Assembly: GCA_904501915.1 (NCBI GenBank)
Contig: CAJGCV010000015.1
Span: forward strand, 1-29,870
Reading direction: 5' to 3'
DNA: 29,870 nucleotides
Source of the DNA: an uncultured Akkermansia sp.
Lineage (GTDB): Bacteria > Verrucomicrobiota > Verrucomicrobiia > Verrucomicrobiales > Akkermansiaceae
Below, piece by piece: positions 1-6,695 of the stretch. A model generated the notes under the pieces. That model was not told the origin of the DNA. It saw only the letters and a program-made list of their open reading frames with translations, and ran no database searches. Position 1 is the first letter of the stretch; each line of letters opens with the position of its first letter. A program made the translations under genes and the position numbers.

Positions 1-1691
1 AGCAGGGAGCGGTGAATCATCTCTGAGGTGGCCTGTTTGGACTCTTCGGGCAGGGCGGGGATGCGCCAGTGCATGGTGTCCTGCAGGGCAGAGCCGAGGT
101 CCTGCACCAGGTTGTGCCACTCGACCATGCGCAGGAAATTGTTGTAGTTTTTAGTGCACCACTTGCGGAGCTGGTTGCGGCGCAGGTTGTTCCTCTCCTT
201 GAACTCGAGCGATGCACGCCAGAGGGTGAGCATGGAGAGGAAGTCGCTTTCCTCGTTTTTCCACTGGGCGTGCGCCTGGTCTGCCTGGGTGGCAAAATCG
301 GCCGGGCGCTCGCGCGGGTCCATGATGCTGAGCCCCGCCACAATCACCAGCACCTCGGCCAGTGCTTTTTCCTTATCTGCCTCCAGCAGCATGCGACCCA
401 GTCGCGGGTCCAGCGGCAGGCGTGCCAGGCTGCGGCCTGTGGGGGTGAGCTTCTTGTGACGGTCGATGGCGCCGATTTCGCGCAGGGTCTTGTAGCCTTC
501 GTTCACCAGGCGCGGGCTGGGTGGGTCGGGCAGGGGAAACTCACCCAGCGGCGGCAGTTTCAGGTCGGCCATGCGAAGGATGACCCCGGCCAGCGCGCTG
601 CGCTTGATTTCCGGGTCGGTGAAGGCATCCCGGCTCTCGAAATCGGTCTCCGAATACAGGCGGATGCACACGCCTTCCGTCACGCGTCCGCATCGGCCAG
701 CGCGCTGGCGGGCGCTAGCCTGGGAGATGGGCTCTACCTGCAGCCGTTGAATCTGGCGCCCCGGCAGGTAGCGGGAGATGCGCGCCTCGCCGCTGTCGAT
801 GACATAGATGATACCGGGAATCGTGAGGGATGTTTCTGCCACGTTAGTGGCGAGTACGATGCGGCGGCGTCCTTTCGCAGGATGGAAGATGCGCTGCTGC
901 TCGGCCAGCCCCAGGCGGGCAAAGAGGGGGAGAATATCCGTGTGGGGCAGGTTCATGCGCTCCAGCTCGGCCGCGCAGTCGCGGATTTCCCGTTCGCCGG
1001 GCAGGAATACCAGCACATCTCCCTTGGAATCATACTCCGACAGCCACTCCACCGCGCGGCAGACGTGGTCGGGCTGCTCTTCCTCGCTGTGGCGCGGGGG
1101 CATGTAGTGCATGTCCACGTGGTAGGTGCGGCCCTCCACGTTGATGACCGGGGCTCCGCCGAAGAATTCGGAGAATGCTCCGGCATCCATGGTGGCGGAG
1201 GAGATGATGAGTTTGAGCTCTGGCCGCCTCGCCAGCAGCAGCTTCATGTAGCCCAGCAGGAAGTCGATATTGAGACTGCGCTCGTGTGCTTCGTCCAGTA
1301 TGATGGTGTGGTACTGCCGTAAATCCCGGTCGTCCTGGGTTTCTGCCAGCAGGATACCATCTGTCATGAGTTTGAGCTGAGTGTCTGCCCCGGTGCGGTC
1401 GTCGAAACGCACCTGGTAACCCACGTAGCCGCCCAGTTCGCAACCTACCTCCTCGGCAATGCGGCGGGCTACTGCTACGGCTGCTAATCGGCGCGGCTGG
1501 GTACACCCCAGCTTGCCGCGGCGTCTGCCCGCTACCTCCAGCGCAATTTTCGGCAGCTGGGTGGTCTTGCCGGAGCCGGTTTCGCCCACTACCACAACGA
1601 CCTGGTGCCTGCGCAGCGCTGCGGCAATCTCATCGCGGTGGCGGGAGATGGGTAAATCCGGGTAGCGGAAGCGTATGGGCTGATCGCTCAT
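1..1691 (-). CDS. hrpA: ATP-dependent RNA helicase HrpA-type (DEAH box), 3' end cut by window edge
   Basis: This leftward reading frame starts at the ATG at 1691 and is still open at base 1, so about 563 N-terminal residues are visible and the C-terminus is missing. Walker A GETGSGKT lies at residues 36-43, the DEAH box at 133-136 and the SAT motif at 165-167. Further on come a TNVAETSLTIPG segment and the QRAGRCGR arginine-finger motif, followed by the start of the helicase-associated region. The order is that of DEAH/RHA helicases. The KLGCTQPRRLAA and YQVRFDDR segments fit HrpA better than HrpB. HrpA proteins act on structured RNA and ribosomes in the cytoplasm and are usually far longer (about 1300 residues in E. 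coli), so much of the gene should lie to the left. It starts 8 bp after the oxidoreductase stop and is probably the third gene of that operon. Confidence 0.88.
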   Translation of the reverse strand, partial: MSDQPIRFRYPDLPISRHRDEIAAALRRHQVVVVVGETGSGKTTQLPKIALEVAGRRRGKLGCTQPRRLAAVAVARRIAEEVGCELGGYVGYQVRFDDRTGADTQLKLMTDGILLAETQDDRDLRQYHTIILDEAHERSLNIDFLLGYMKLLLARRPELKLIISSATMDAGAFSEFFGGAPVINVEGRTYHVDMHYMPPRHSEEEQPDHVCRAVEWLSEYDSKGDVLVFLPGEREIRDCAAELERMNLPHTDILPLFARLGLAEQQRIFHPAKGRRRIVLATNVAETSLTIPGIIYVIDSGEARISRYLPGRQIQRLQVEPISQASARQRAGRCGRVTEGVCIRLYSETDFESRDAFTDPEIKRSALAGVILRMADLKLPPLGEFPLPDPPSPRLVNEGYKTLREIGAIDRHKKLTPTGRSLARLPLDPRLGRMLLEADKEKALAEVLVIVAGLSIMDPRERPADFATQADQAHAQWKNEESDFLSMLTLWRASLEFKERNNLRRNQLRKWCTKNYNNFLRMVEWHNLVQDLGSALQDTMHWRIPALPEESKQATSEMIHRSL

Positions 1692-1699
1692 GCTGAAAA

Positions 1700-3004
1700 T
1701 CAGAATTGCTGCACGGCACCACCGGCCAGTCGGGATTTTTCGGCCAGGAAGACCATGCGGTGACCCACGATACTGTCCTCCAGGGTGGGGCAGCCGGGGG
1801 AGGTGCGTTCGCCGCGCAGTAGAGCCACGAAGTCAAGCACGATGCTGCGGTCGCCGCCACCGTGGGCATCGCCCTGCTGGAAGTCCGAGATATCCAGCGT
1901 GCGTTCCGTGTAGCCGCCTGGGGCTTCCGGGGCAATCTGGCGCACGTGGAAGCGCTCGCGTTCGAAATCGCCGTATATCTCACCCTTGGTGCCGGTGATG
2001 TGCATCATGCGGCGCGGAGTGCTGGCCCCGCCGTTCATGGAGAATGTGCCGATGGCTCCATCGCGGAAGTGGATGAGCACGGACTGGTGGTCCACAATGT
2101 TGATGTCGCAGCGGTAGACACAGCGGCTGAAGGGGTTGTCCGGATGCCGCAGAATGGCTTCCTTCTCTTCATCCGTAGTGGGGTTGCTGTGCGTGTCGTG
2201 CCACACGTTGTTGGCCCAGCGCATGGGGTGTTCGATATAGAGACGGCGTGCGGAGTAGGGACAGTCGCGCTCCATCGGGCAGTTGTTCAGGCAGTGTGTG
2301 CCGGCGCCCTCCGGGGCTTTTTCTTCTTTGAACTGGATGACACTGCCCACGCTGGAGATGGTGGCGGGCACGTTGTCGCCCATGAGCCAGGACATGATGT
2401 CCAGGTCGTGGCTGCACTTGGAAAGCAGCATGCCGGAACCGCAGATTTCCTCGCGGGCATACTTGCCGCGCACAAAGGAGACGGATTCGTGCTGGTAGCC
2501 CACCTGGTTCGTCATGTGGATATGGATGACATCGCCGATGGTGCCGAGGGCAATCACGCGACGCAGCGCGCGGTAGAACGGGGTATAGCGCAACACGTGG
2601 CACACCATCACCTTCCGCTCGTGTTCGCGGGCGCAGGAGATGATGCGCTGGCCTTCCTCATCGTTCAGTGCATAGGGCTTTTCCAGCAATAAATCATAGC
2701 CGTGGCGCAGCAGGGGCAGAGAGGTCTCCACATGCAGCCTGTCCATGGTGCAGTTGATGGCGGCATCGGCAAACCTGGGCACGGCCACCAATTCTTCCAC
2801 GGTGGCGAAACAGTGGGCATCCGGCAGGTCGAACATGAGCTGCGCCTGCCTGACGCGCTCCGGGTTGATATCTACCACGCCGACAATGCGAAGCAGTTCC
2901 GGGTTGGTGAGAGCTACGGCGGAGTATATGGAGGCCCGCCCGCCCATGCCCACAATGATGACACGGAGAGGCTGCTGGTTCGGTTCCTGTGCGGCGGTGC
3001 TCAT
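1700..3004 (-). CDS. Gfo/Idh/MocA family oxidoreductase with a cysteine cluster
   Basis: This is a 434-residue protein with an N-terminal Rossmann fold (GMGGRA at residues 19-24 after a beta strand) and the family EKP motif at 108-110. A C-terminal substrate domain carries HDLD at 199-202, which holds the usual catalytic His region. The family uses NAD(P) to oxidise or reduce sugars, inositols and related polyols, and the substrate cannot be read from the sequence. A three-cysteine cluster, Cys238, Cys242 and Cys248 followed by PYSA, sits in the middle. There is no signal peptide, so the protein is cytosolic. It begins 5 bp after the aguB-like stop and ends 8 bp before the helicase start, which indicates co-transcription. 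The family call is firm and the specific reaction is unknown. Confidence 0.85.
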   Translation of the reverse strand: MSTAAQEPNQQPLRVIIVGMGGRASIYSAVALTNPELLRIVGVVDINPERVRQAQLMFDLPDAHCFATVEELVAVPRFADAAINCTMDRLHVETSLPLLRHGYDLLLEKPYALNDEEGQRIISCAREHERKVMVCHVLRYTPFYRALRRVIALGTIGDVIHIHMTNQVGYQHESVSFVRGKYAREEICGSGMLLSKCSHDLDIMSWLMGDNVPATISSVGSVIQFKEEKAPEGAGTHCLNNCPMERDCPYSARRLYIEHPMRWANNVWHDTHSNPTTDEEKEAILRHPDNPFSRCVYRCDINIVDHQSVLIHFRDGAIGTFSMNGGASTPRRMMHITGTKGEIYGDFERERFHVRQIAPEAPGGYTERTLDISDFQQGDAHGGGDRSIVLDFVALLRGERTSPGCPTLEDSIVGHRMVFLAEKSRLAGGAVQQF

Positions 3005-3009
3005 GCGCG

Positions 3010-3864
3010 TTATTTACCCCAGCGGCGGGTGATGCCGTTGTAGGAATCGATGCGGCGGTCGCGGAAGAACGGCCAGATGCGGCGGTGTGCTTCGAGCGCG
3101 GCTAAATCAACATCGGCATAGAGAATGGTGCGCTCCTGCACCGGGGCCTTGGCCACAATCTGGCCGCAGTAGTCGGCCACAAAGCTCTGCCCCCAGAAGG
3201 TGGTTTCTCCTTCCACGCCGCAGCGGTTCACGGCGCAGACGTAGCAGCCATTGGCCACGGCGTGGCCGCGCTGTACTGTTTCCCATGCGCAGTGCTGGGC
3301 GGTGTAGAGTTCTTCCTCTCCGGGAATCCAGCCGATGGCGGTGGGGTAGAACAGGATTTCTGCCCCTTCCATGGCGGTGAGTCGGGCGGCTTCCGGATAC
3401 CACTGGTCCCAGCAGATGAGGACGCCGATGCGCCCGAAACGCGTCTCAAAGCATTTGTAGCCCAGGTCACCGGGAGTAAAGTAGAATTTTTCCTCGAAGC
3501 CGGGGTCCTGCGGAATGTGCATCTTGCGGTACATGCCCAGGAAGGTGCCATCGGCATCAATGACCCAGGCGGTGTTGTGGTAGAGCCCGGTTGCGCGTTT
3601 CTCGAACCCGGCTGCCACGATGACAACGCCCAGCTCTTTTGCGAGAGCGCAGAGTTCATCCGTCCACTCACCGGGGATGGGGTCGGCGGTGTTGAATAGT
3701 TCGCAGTCCTGCGTGCGGCAGAAATACAGGGTGGTGCACATCTCCTGTGTGCACACAATCTGCGCGCCGCCGGCAGCGGCTTCGCGGATGGCCTGCATCT
3801 GGCGTTTCTTGTTCTCTGCGGGTTCGGCTACAGCCTCCTGTTGAATCAGGGCAATCCTCGGCAT
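3010..3864 (-). CDS. aguB: N-carbamoylputrescine amidase (nitrilase superfamily)
   Basis: This 284-residue protein is predicted to hydrolyse N-carbamoylputrescine to putrescine, CO2 and ammonia in the agmatine route of polyamine synthesis. The nitrilase catalytic triad is visible: Glu41 (TQEMC), Lys114 (YRKMHIP) and Cys151 (LICWDQWYPEAAR). The segments around the triad, such as the DPGFEEKFYFTPGD stretch and the FYPTAIG stretch, are typical of AguB and plant CPA. The length matches the family (about 290). The start at 3864 gives the usual N-terminus. An in-frame extension upstream to 4059 would cross the promoter and overlap the divergent gene, so it was rejected. No agmatine deiminase (aguA) is present in the window. 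First gene of a leftward operon. Confidence 0.9.
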   Translation of the reverse strand: MPRIALIQQEAVAEPAENKKRQMQAIREAAAGGAQIVCTQEMCTTLYFCRTQDCELFNTADPIPGEWTDELCALAKELGVVIVAAGFEKRATGLYHNTAWVIDADGTFLGMYRKMHIPQDPGFEEKFYFTPGDLGYKCFETRFGRIGVLICWDQWYPEAARLTAMEGAEILFYPTAIGWIPGEEELYTAQHCAWETVQRGHAVANGCYVCAVNRCGVEGETTFWGQSFVADYCGQIVAKAPVQERTILYADVDLAALEAHRRIWPFFRDRRIDSYNGITRRWGK

Positions 3865-3870
3865 GCCCGC

Positions 3871-3899
3871 ATTGTACCACAATTTCGCGCGCGTTGCAA
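3871..3899 (-). promoter_or_regulatory. sigma70-type promoter of aguB, leaderless layout
   Basis: Read on the minus strand, a TTGCAA -35 box (3894-3899) is separated by exactly 17 bp from a TACAAT -10 box (3871-3876). Only 6 bp (GCGGGC) separate the -10 box from the aguB ATG, so transcription should start at or next to the A of the start codon. The spacing and matches are seen directly. The leaderless reading is inferred. Confidence 0.75.
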
Positions 3900-3943
3900 G
3901 CCTGCGCCTTGCGCGAAAGTGCGGCATGGTGGCGTTTTTGCCC

Positions 3944-3972
3944 TTGATTTTCATGCGCGGGGGTGGTATGGT
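3944..3972 (+). promoter_or_regulatory. Promoter of the peptidyl-prolyl isomerase gene, leaderless layout
   Basis: A TTGATT -35 box (3944-3949), a 17-bp spacer and a TATGGT -10 box (3967-3972) lie 7 bp upstream of the ATG at 3980. The discriminator is GC-only (GCGGCGC). The predicted transcription start falls on the start codon. The -10 box is a weaker match than that of aguB. Confidence 0.55.
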
Positions 3973-3979
3973 GCGGCGC

Positions 3980-4504
3980 ATGGCTACTGATAAGAAAATC
4001 ACGATGAAGACCAGCAAGGGCGATATTAACCTGACGGTGTTCGCCTCCAAGACCCCCATGACTGCCGCCAGTTTCCTGAATCTGGCCAGTAAGGGTTTTT
4101 ATAATGGTCTGACTTTCCACCGTGTGATTGCAGATTTCATGATTCAGGGTGGCGACCCTGAGGGCACTGGCTGCGGCGGTCCCGGCTACAAGTTTGATGA
4201 CGAATGCCGCCCTGACCTGAAGTTCACGAAACCCGGTCTGCTGGCCATGGCCAATGCCGGCCGCACCTGGACGGGGCAGGGAACGAATGGTTCCCAGTTC
4301 TTCATTACGCATGTGCCCACGGAGTGGCTGAACGGCAAGCACACCATTTTCGGTGAGGTGCTTTCCGCTGCAGACCAGGATGTGGTGAACGCTGTGCGCC
4401 AGGGCGATAAGATTGTTGCCATCGAGATTCACGATGACTGCGCCGACCTCTTCGAGGAACAGGCTCGCAACATTGAGCGCTGGAACAGCATGCTCAGAAA
4501 GTAA
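3980..4504 (+). CDS. Cyclophilin-type peptidyl-prolyl cis-trans isomerase
   Basis: This 174-residue cyclophilin catalyses cis-trans isomerisation of X-Pro bonds during protein folding. Family motifs are in order: FHRVI at residues 47-51 with the catalytic Arg, QGGDP at 57-60, GSQFFIT at 104-110 and HTIFGEV at 121-127. There is no signal peptide or membrane segment, so a cytoplasmic enzyme (PpiB-like) is expected. The start at 3980 was chosen because it gives the normal N-terminus, and a promoter -10 box ends 7 bp upstream. An in-frame ATG at 3968 lies inside that -10 box. The gene is divergent from aguB and is followed by a strong hairpin terminator. Confidence 0.92.
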   Translation: MATDKKITMKTSKGDINLTVFASKTPMTAASFLNLASKGFYNGLTFHRVIADFMIQGGDPEGTGCGGPGYKFDDECRPDLKFTKPGLLAMANAGRTWTGQGTNGSQFFITHVPTEWLNGKHTIFGEVLSAADQDVVNAVRQGDKIVAIEIHDDCADLFEEQARNIERWNSMLRK

Positions 4505-4519
4505 ATGATCTTAACAACG

Positions 4520-4560
4520 CGCAGGCACTCTCCTCCCGGACGAGTGCCTGCGTTTCTTTA
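4520..4560 (+). terminator. Rho-independent terminator after the isomerase gene
   Basis: A perfect stem pairs GCAGGCACTC (4521-4530) with GAGTGCCTGC (4542-4551) and extends by one C-G pair (4520/4552). The loop is 11 nt, and a T-rich tail (TTTCTTT) follows. The stem lies only about 19 bp ahead of the next start codon, so it may also act on the ABC-F gene. Confidence 0.8.
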
Positions 4561-4570
4561 GCTCGTCACC

Positions 4571-6562
4571 ATGGTTTTTGCTGTCCAGGATTTACATATC
4601 GAATTTGGCCCGCGTGTGCTGTTCGATTCGCTTTCCTTTGTGGTGGAACATGGTGACCGCATCGCTTTTGCCGGGCAGAACGGGGCGGGTAAATCCACCC
4701 TTATGAAGTGCATTGTGGGGGCTCTGGAGCCCGACCGCGGCAAGGTGATGCTGCCGAAACATACCCAGGTGGGCTACCTGCCGCAGGATGGTATTCATAT
4801 TTCCGGATCTCCGCTGCTGGATGAAGTGTTGGGCAGCGTGGGTAATATCGTGGAGCTGCAGCAGGTGGTGGATGAGCTTTCTGCCGATTTGCAGAAGCTG
4901 GATTCCGCCAGTCAGGAGTATAAGGATACTCTGGAGGAAATCGGACGCCTTGAATTGATTCTGCTGGACCGCGATGCCACGCGGCTGCGCCCGCGCACTG
5001 AGTCGATTCTGCGCGGACTGGGCTTTGCTGATAAGGATTTTGCTCGTGATTGCGGGGCGTTTTCCGGTGGCTGGCAGATGCGTATTGCGCTGGCGAAGCT
5101 GCTGCTGCAGGAGCCGGAAGTGCTGCTGCTGGACGAACCGACCAATCACCTGGATTTGCAGAGCCAGCGCTGGCTGGAGCAGAGTCTGCGCACATACCGC
5201 GGGGCTATCTGCATCATCAGCCACGATGTGGCTCTGCTGGATAGCCTGGTGACCCGTACCATCGCCTTCCACCATGGTCGCGCAGAGGAATATGCTGGTA
5301 ATTTTTCTTTCTATCTGAAGGAGAGTAAATTACGTAAGGAAGTGCTGCTGCGTCAGGCCAAAGCCCAGCAGCGCGAGATTGCCAAGACTCAGGAATTCAT
5401 TGACCGCTTCCGCGCCAAGGCTACCAAGGCCACCCAGGTGCAGAGCCGCATCAAACAGTTGGAAAAGGTGGAGTTGATTGAGGTGGAGGATGATGACGCA
5501 GTGATGAGTTTTCACTTCCCTCCGCCCCCGCCTGGTGGGCATACCGTGGTGAAGCTGGAAAAGGCCAGCAAGGCCTATGGTCCCATTACGCTGCTCAATG
5601 GCTATGACTTTACCATGGAGAAGGGGGATCGCATTGCCATCGTGGGTGTCAACGGCAGCGGTAAATCGACCTTCACGCGCCTGATTTCCGGCACGGAGGC
5701 TCCGGATGCCGGTGAATTTTCCTTTGGTCATCACACTCAGGTGGCTTTCTTCTCCCAGACACATGCCGACGTGCTGAATAATGAGCAGACGGTGCTGGAG
5801 TGTGTGGAGGCTGCAGCCAGCCGCGAGACACGCCCGATGGTGCGTAATATTCTGGGCTGCTTCCTGTTCCGCGGGGATGATGTTTTCAAGAAAATCGGGG
5901 TGCTTTCCGGTGGTGAGCGTTCCCGCGTGGCGCTGGTGTGCATGCTGCTGAAGCCGGCGAACTTCCTGATTATGGATGAACCGACCAATCACCTGGACTT
6001 CCAGAGCCAGGAGGTGCTGCAGCGCGCTCTGCTGGAGTATCCCGGTTCGTACTGCATTGTGTCGCACAACCGACAGTTCCTGGACCCCATTGTGAACAAA
6101 GTGCTGGAGTTCCGCCTGGGGTACGCCCCGCGCCTTTTCTATGGCAATGTAAGCGCGTATCTGGAAACGGTGGAAGCAGAGGAACGCCGCGCTAAGGAAA
6201 TGTCTGTGGCGCAGGCATCGGATGCTCCTGCTGCGCAGGCTCAGACCGGTAATCGTAAAGATGCCCGGCGTGCGAGGGAAATGGCCCGCCAGCAGCGCAA
6301 TAAAATCCTGAAACCACTGCAGCAGGAGCTTGAACAGGTGGAAAATGAGATTGCGCTTAAGGATGAACGCAAAGAGTGTATTTCTGCCGAACTGGAAAAC
6401 CCGGCCAACATGAGCGATAATCAGAAGCTCATGGAGCTCACGCAGGAATACCAGCAATTGGAGCGTGAATCTGAAGCCCTTTACTCCCGCTGGGAGGAAC
6501 TCAGTACCCAGATTGAAAGCCGGACTGCCGAGTTGGAGACCGAATTCGGCGCTTTTATGTAA
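4571..6562 (+). CDS. ABC-F family ATPase (ribosome-associated, YheS/Uup-like)
   Basis: This 663-residue protein has two ATP-binding cassettes on one chain and no transmembrane segments, which is the ABC-F layout. Cassette 1 has Walker A GQNGAGKST (residues 35-43), signature SGGWQ near 165 and Walker B LLLDEPTNHLD near 186. Cassette 2 has GVNGSGKST near 358, signature SGGERSR and LIMDEPTNHLD near 467. The linker between them contains a FRAKATKATQVQSRIKQLEK stretch, like the P-site tRNA-interaction motif region of YheS-type proteins. The last ~110 residues are charged and predicted coiled coil. ABC-F proteins bind the ribosomal E site and either rescue stalled translation or protect against antibiotics. 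A housekeeping role seems more likely here, but resistance cannot be excluded. Confidence 0.92.
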   Translation: MVFAVQDLHIEFGPRVLFDSLSFVVEHGDRIAFAGQNGAGKSTLMKCIVGALEPDRGKVMLPKHTQVGYLPQDGIHISGSPLLDEVLGSVGNIVELQQVVDELSADLQKLDSASQEYKDTLEEIGRLELILLDRDATRLRPRTESILRGLGFADKDFARDCGAFSGGWQMRIALAKLLLQEPEVLLLDEPTNHLDLQSQRWLEQSLRTYRGAICIISHDVALLDSLVTRTIAFHHGRAEEYAGNFSFYLKESKLRKEVLLRQAKAQQREIAKTQEFIDRFRAKATKATQVQSRIKQLEKVELIEVEDDDAVMSFHFPPPPPGGHTVVKLEKASKAYGPITLLNGYDFTMEKGDRIAIVGVNGSGKSTFTRLISGTEAPDAGEFSFGHHTQVAFFSQTHADVLNNEQTVLECVEAAASRETRPMVRNILGCFLFRGDDVFKKIGVLSGGERSRVALVCMLLKPANFLIMDEPTNHLDFQSQEVLQRALLEYPGSYCIVSHNRQFLDPIVNKVLEFRLGYAPRLFYGNVSAYLETVEAEERRAKEMSVAQASDAPAAQAQTGNRKDARRAREMARQQRNKILKPLQQELEQVENEIALKDERKECISAELENPANMSDNQKLMELTQEYQQLERESEALYSRWEELSTQIESRTAELETEFGAFM

Positions 6563-6591
6563 CAAAGTGTGTCATATTACGCCTGTAGGTG

Positions 6592-6619
6592 TTGACATGC
6601 TGATAAATGCTCGTATAAA
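6592..6619 (+). promoter_or_regulatory. sigma70-type promoter of rpoD
   Basis: A consensus TTGACA (6592-6597), a 16-bp spacer and TATAAA (6614-6619) lie just after the ABC-F stop. The predicted start near 6626 gives rpoD its own transcript with a leader of about 70 nt. Confidence 0.75.
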
Positions 6620-6630
6620 TAATGCACGCA

Positions 6631-6656
6631 GATTTTGTCAGACTCTTGACAAAATC
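6631..6656. promoter_or_regulatory. Perfect inverted repeat in the rpoD leader (candidate operator or 5' hairpin)
   Basis: GATTTTGTCA (6631-6640) and TGACAAAATC (6647-6656) are perfect 10-bp arms around a 6-nt spacer. No T-tract follows, so it is not a terminator. It starts about 5 nt inside the predicted transcript. The right arm, with the base before it, also contains a TTGACA hexamer (6646-6651). That hexamer could be the -35 box of a second promoter, but no good -10 box follows it. Function unknown. Confidence 0.5.
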
Positions 6657-6695
6657 GGTAATGGGTGGAGTATGCCCGCATTTTTATTTACTGTT

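Noticed and set aside
69..1322. A 417-codon rightward open frame opposite the helicase gene.
   Set aside because: The opposite strand encodes an unmistakable DEAH helicase with all motifs in order. The rightward frame shows no recognisable domain.
3865..4059. An N-terminal extension of the AguB-like frame with a hydrophobic stretch that could look like a signal peptide.
   Set aside because: It overlaps the divergent isomerase gene and crosses the aguB promoter. The enzyme family is cytosolic and starts at the MPRIAL position.
4521..4551. GCACTC...GAGTGC arms looked like a CIRCE heat-shock operator.
   Set aside because: The spacer is 11 bp, whereas CIRCE needs 9, and the outer TTA/TAA bases are absent. 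A stem with a T-rich tail after a stop codon is better explained as a terminator.
6465..6695. Upstream extension of the rpoD frame into the ABC-F gene.
   Set aside because: A consensus promoter and the ABC-F stop lie inside this stretch, so it is not part of the sigma factor.
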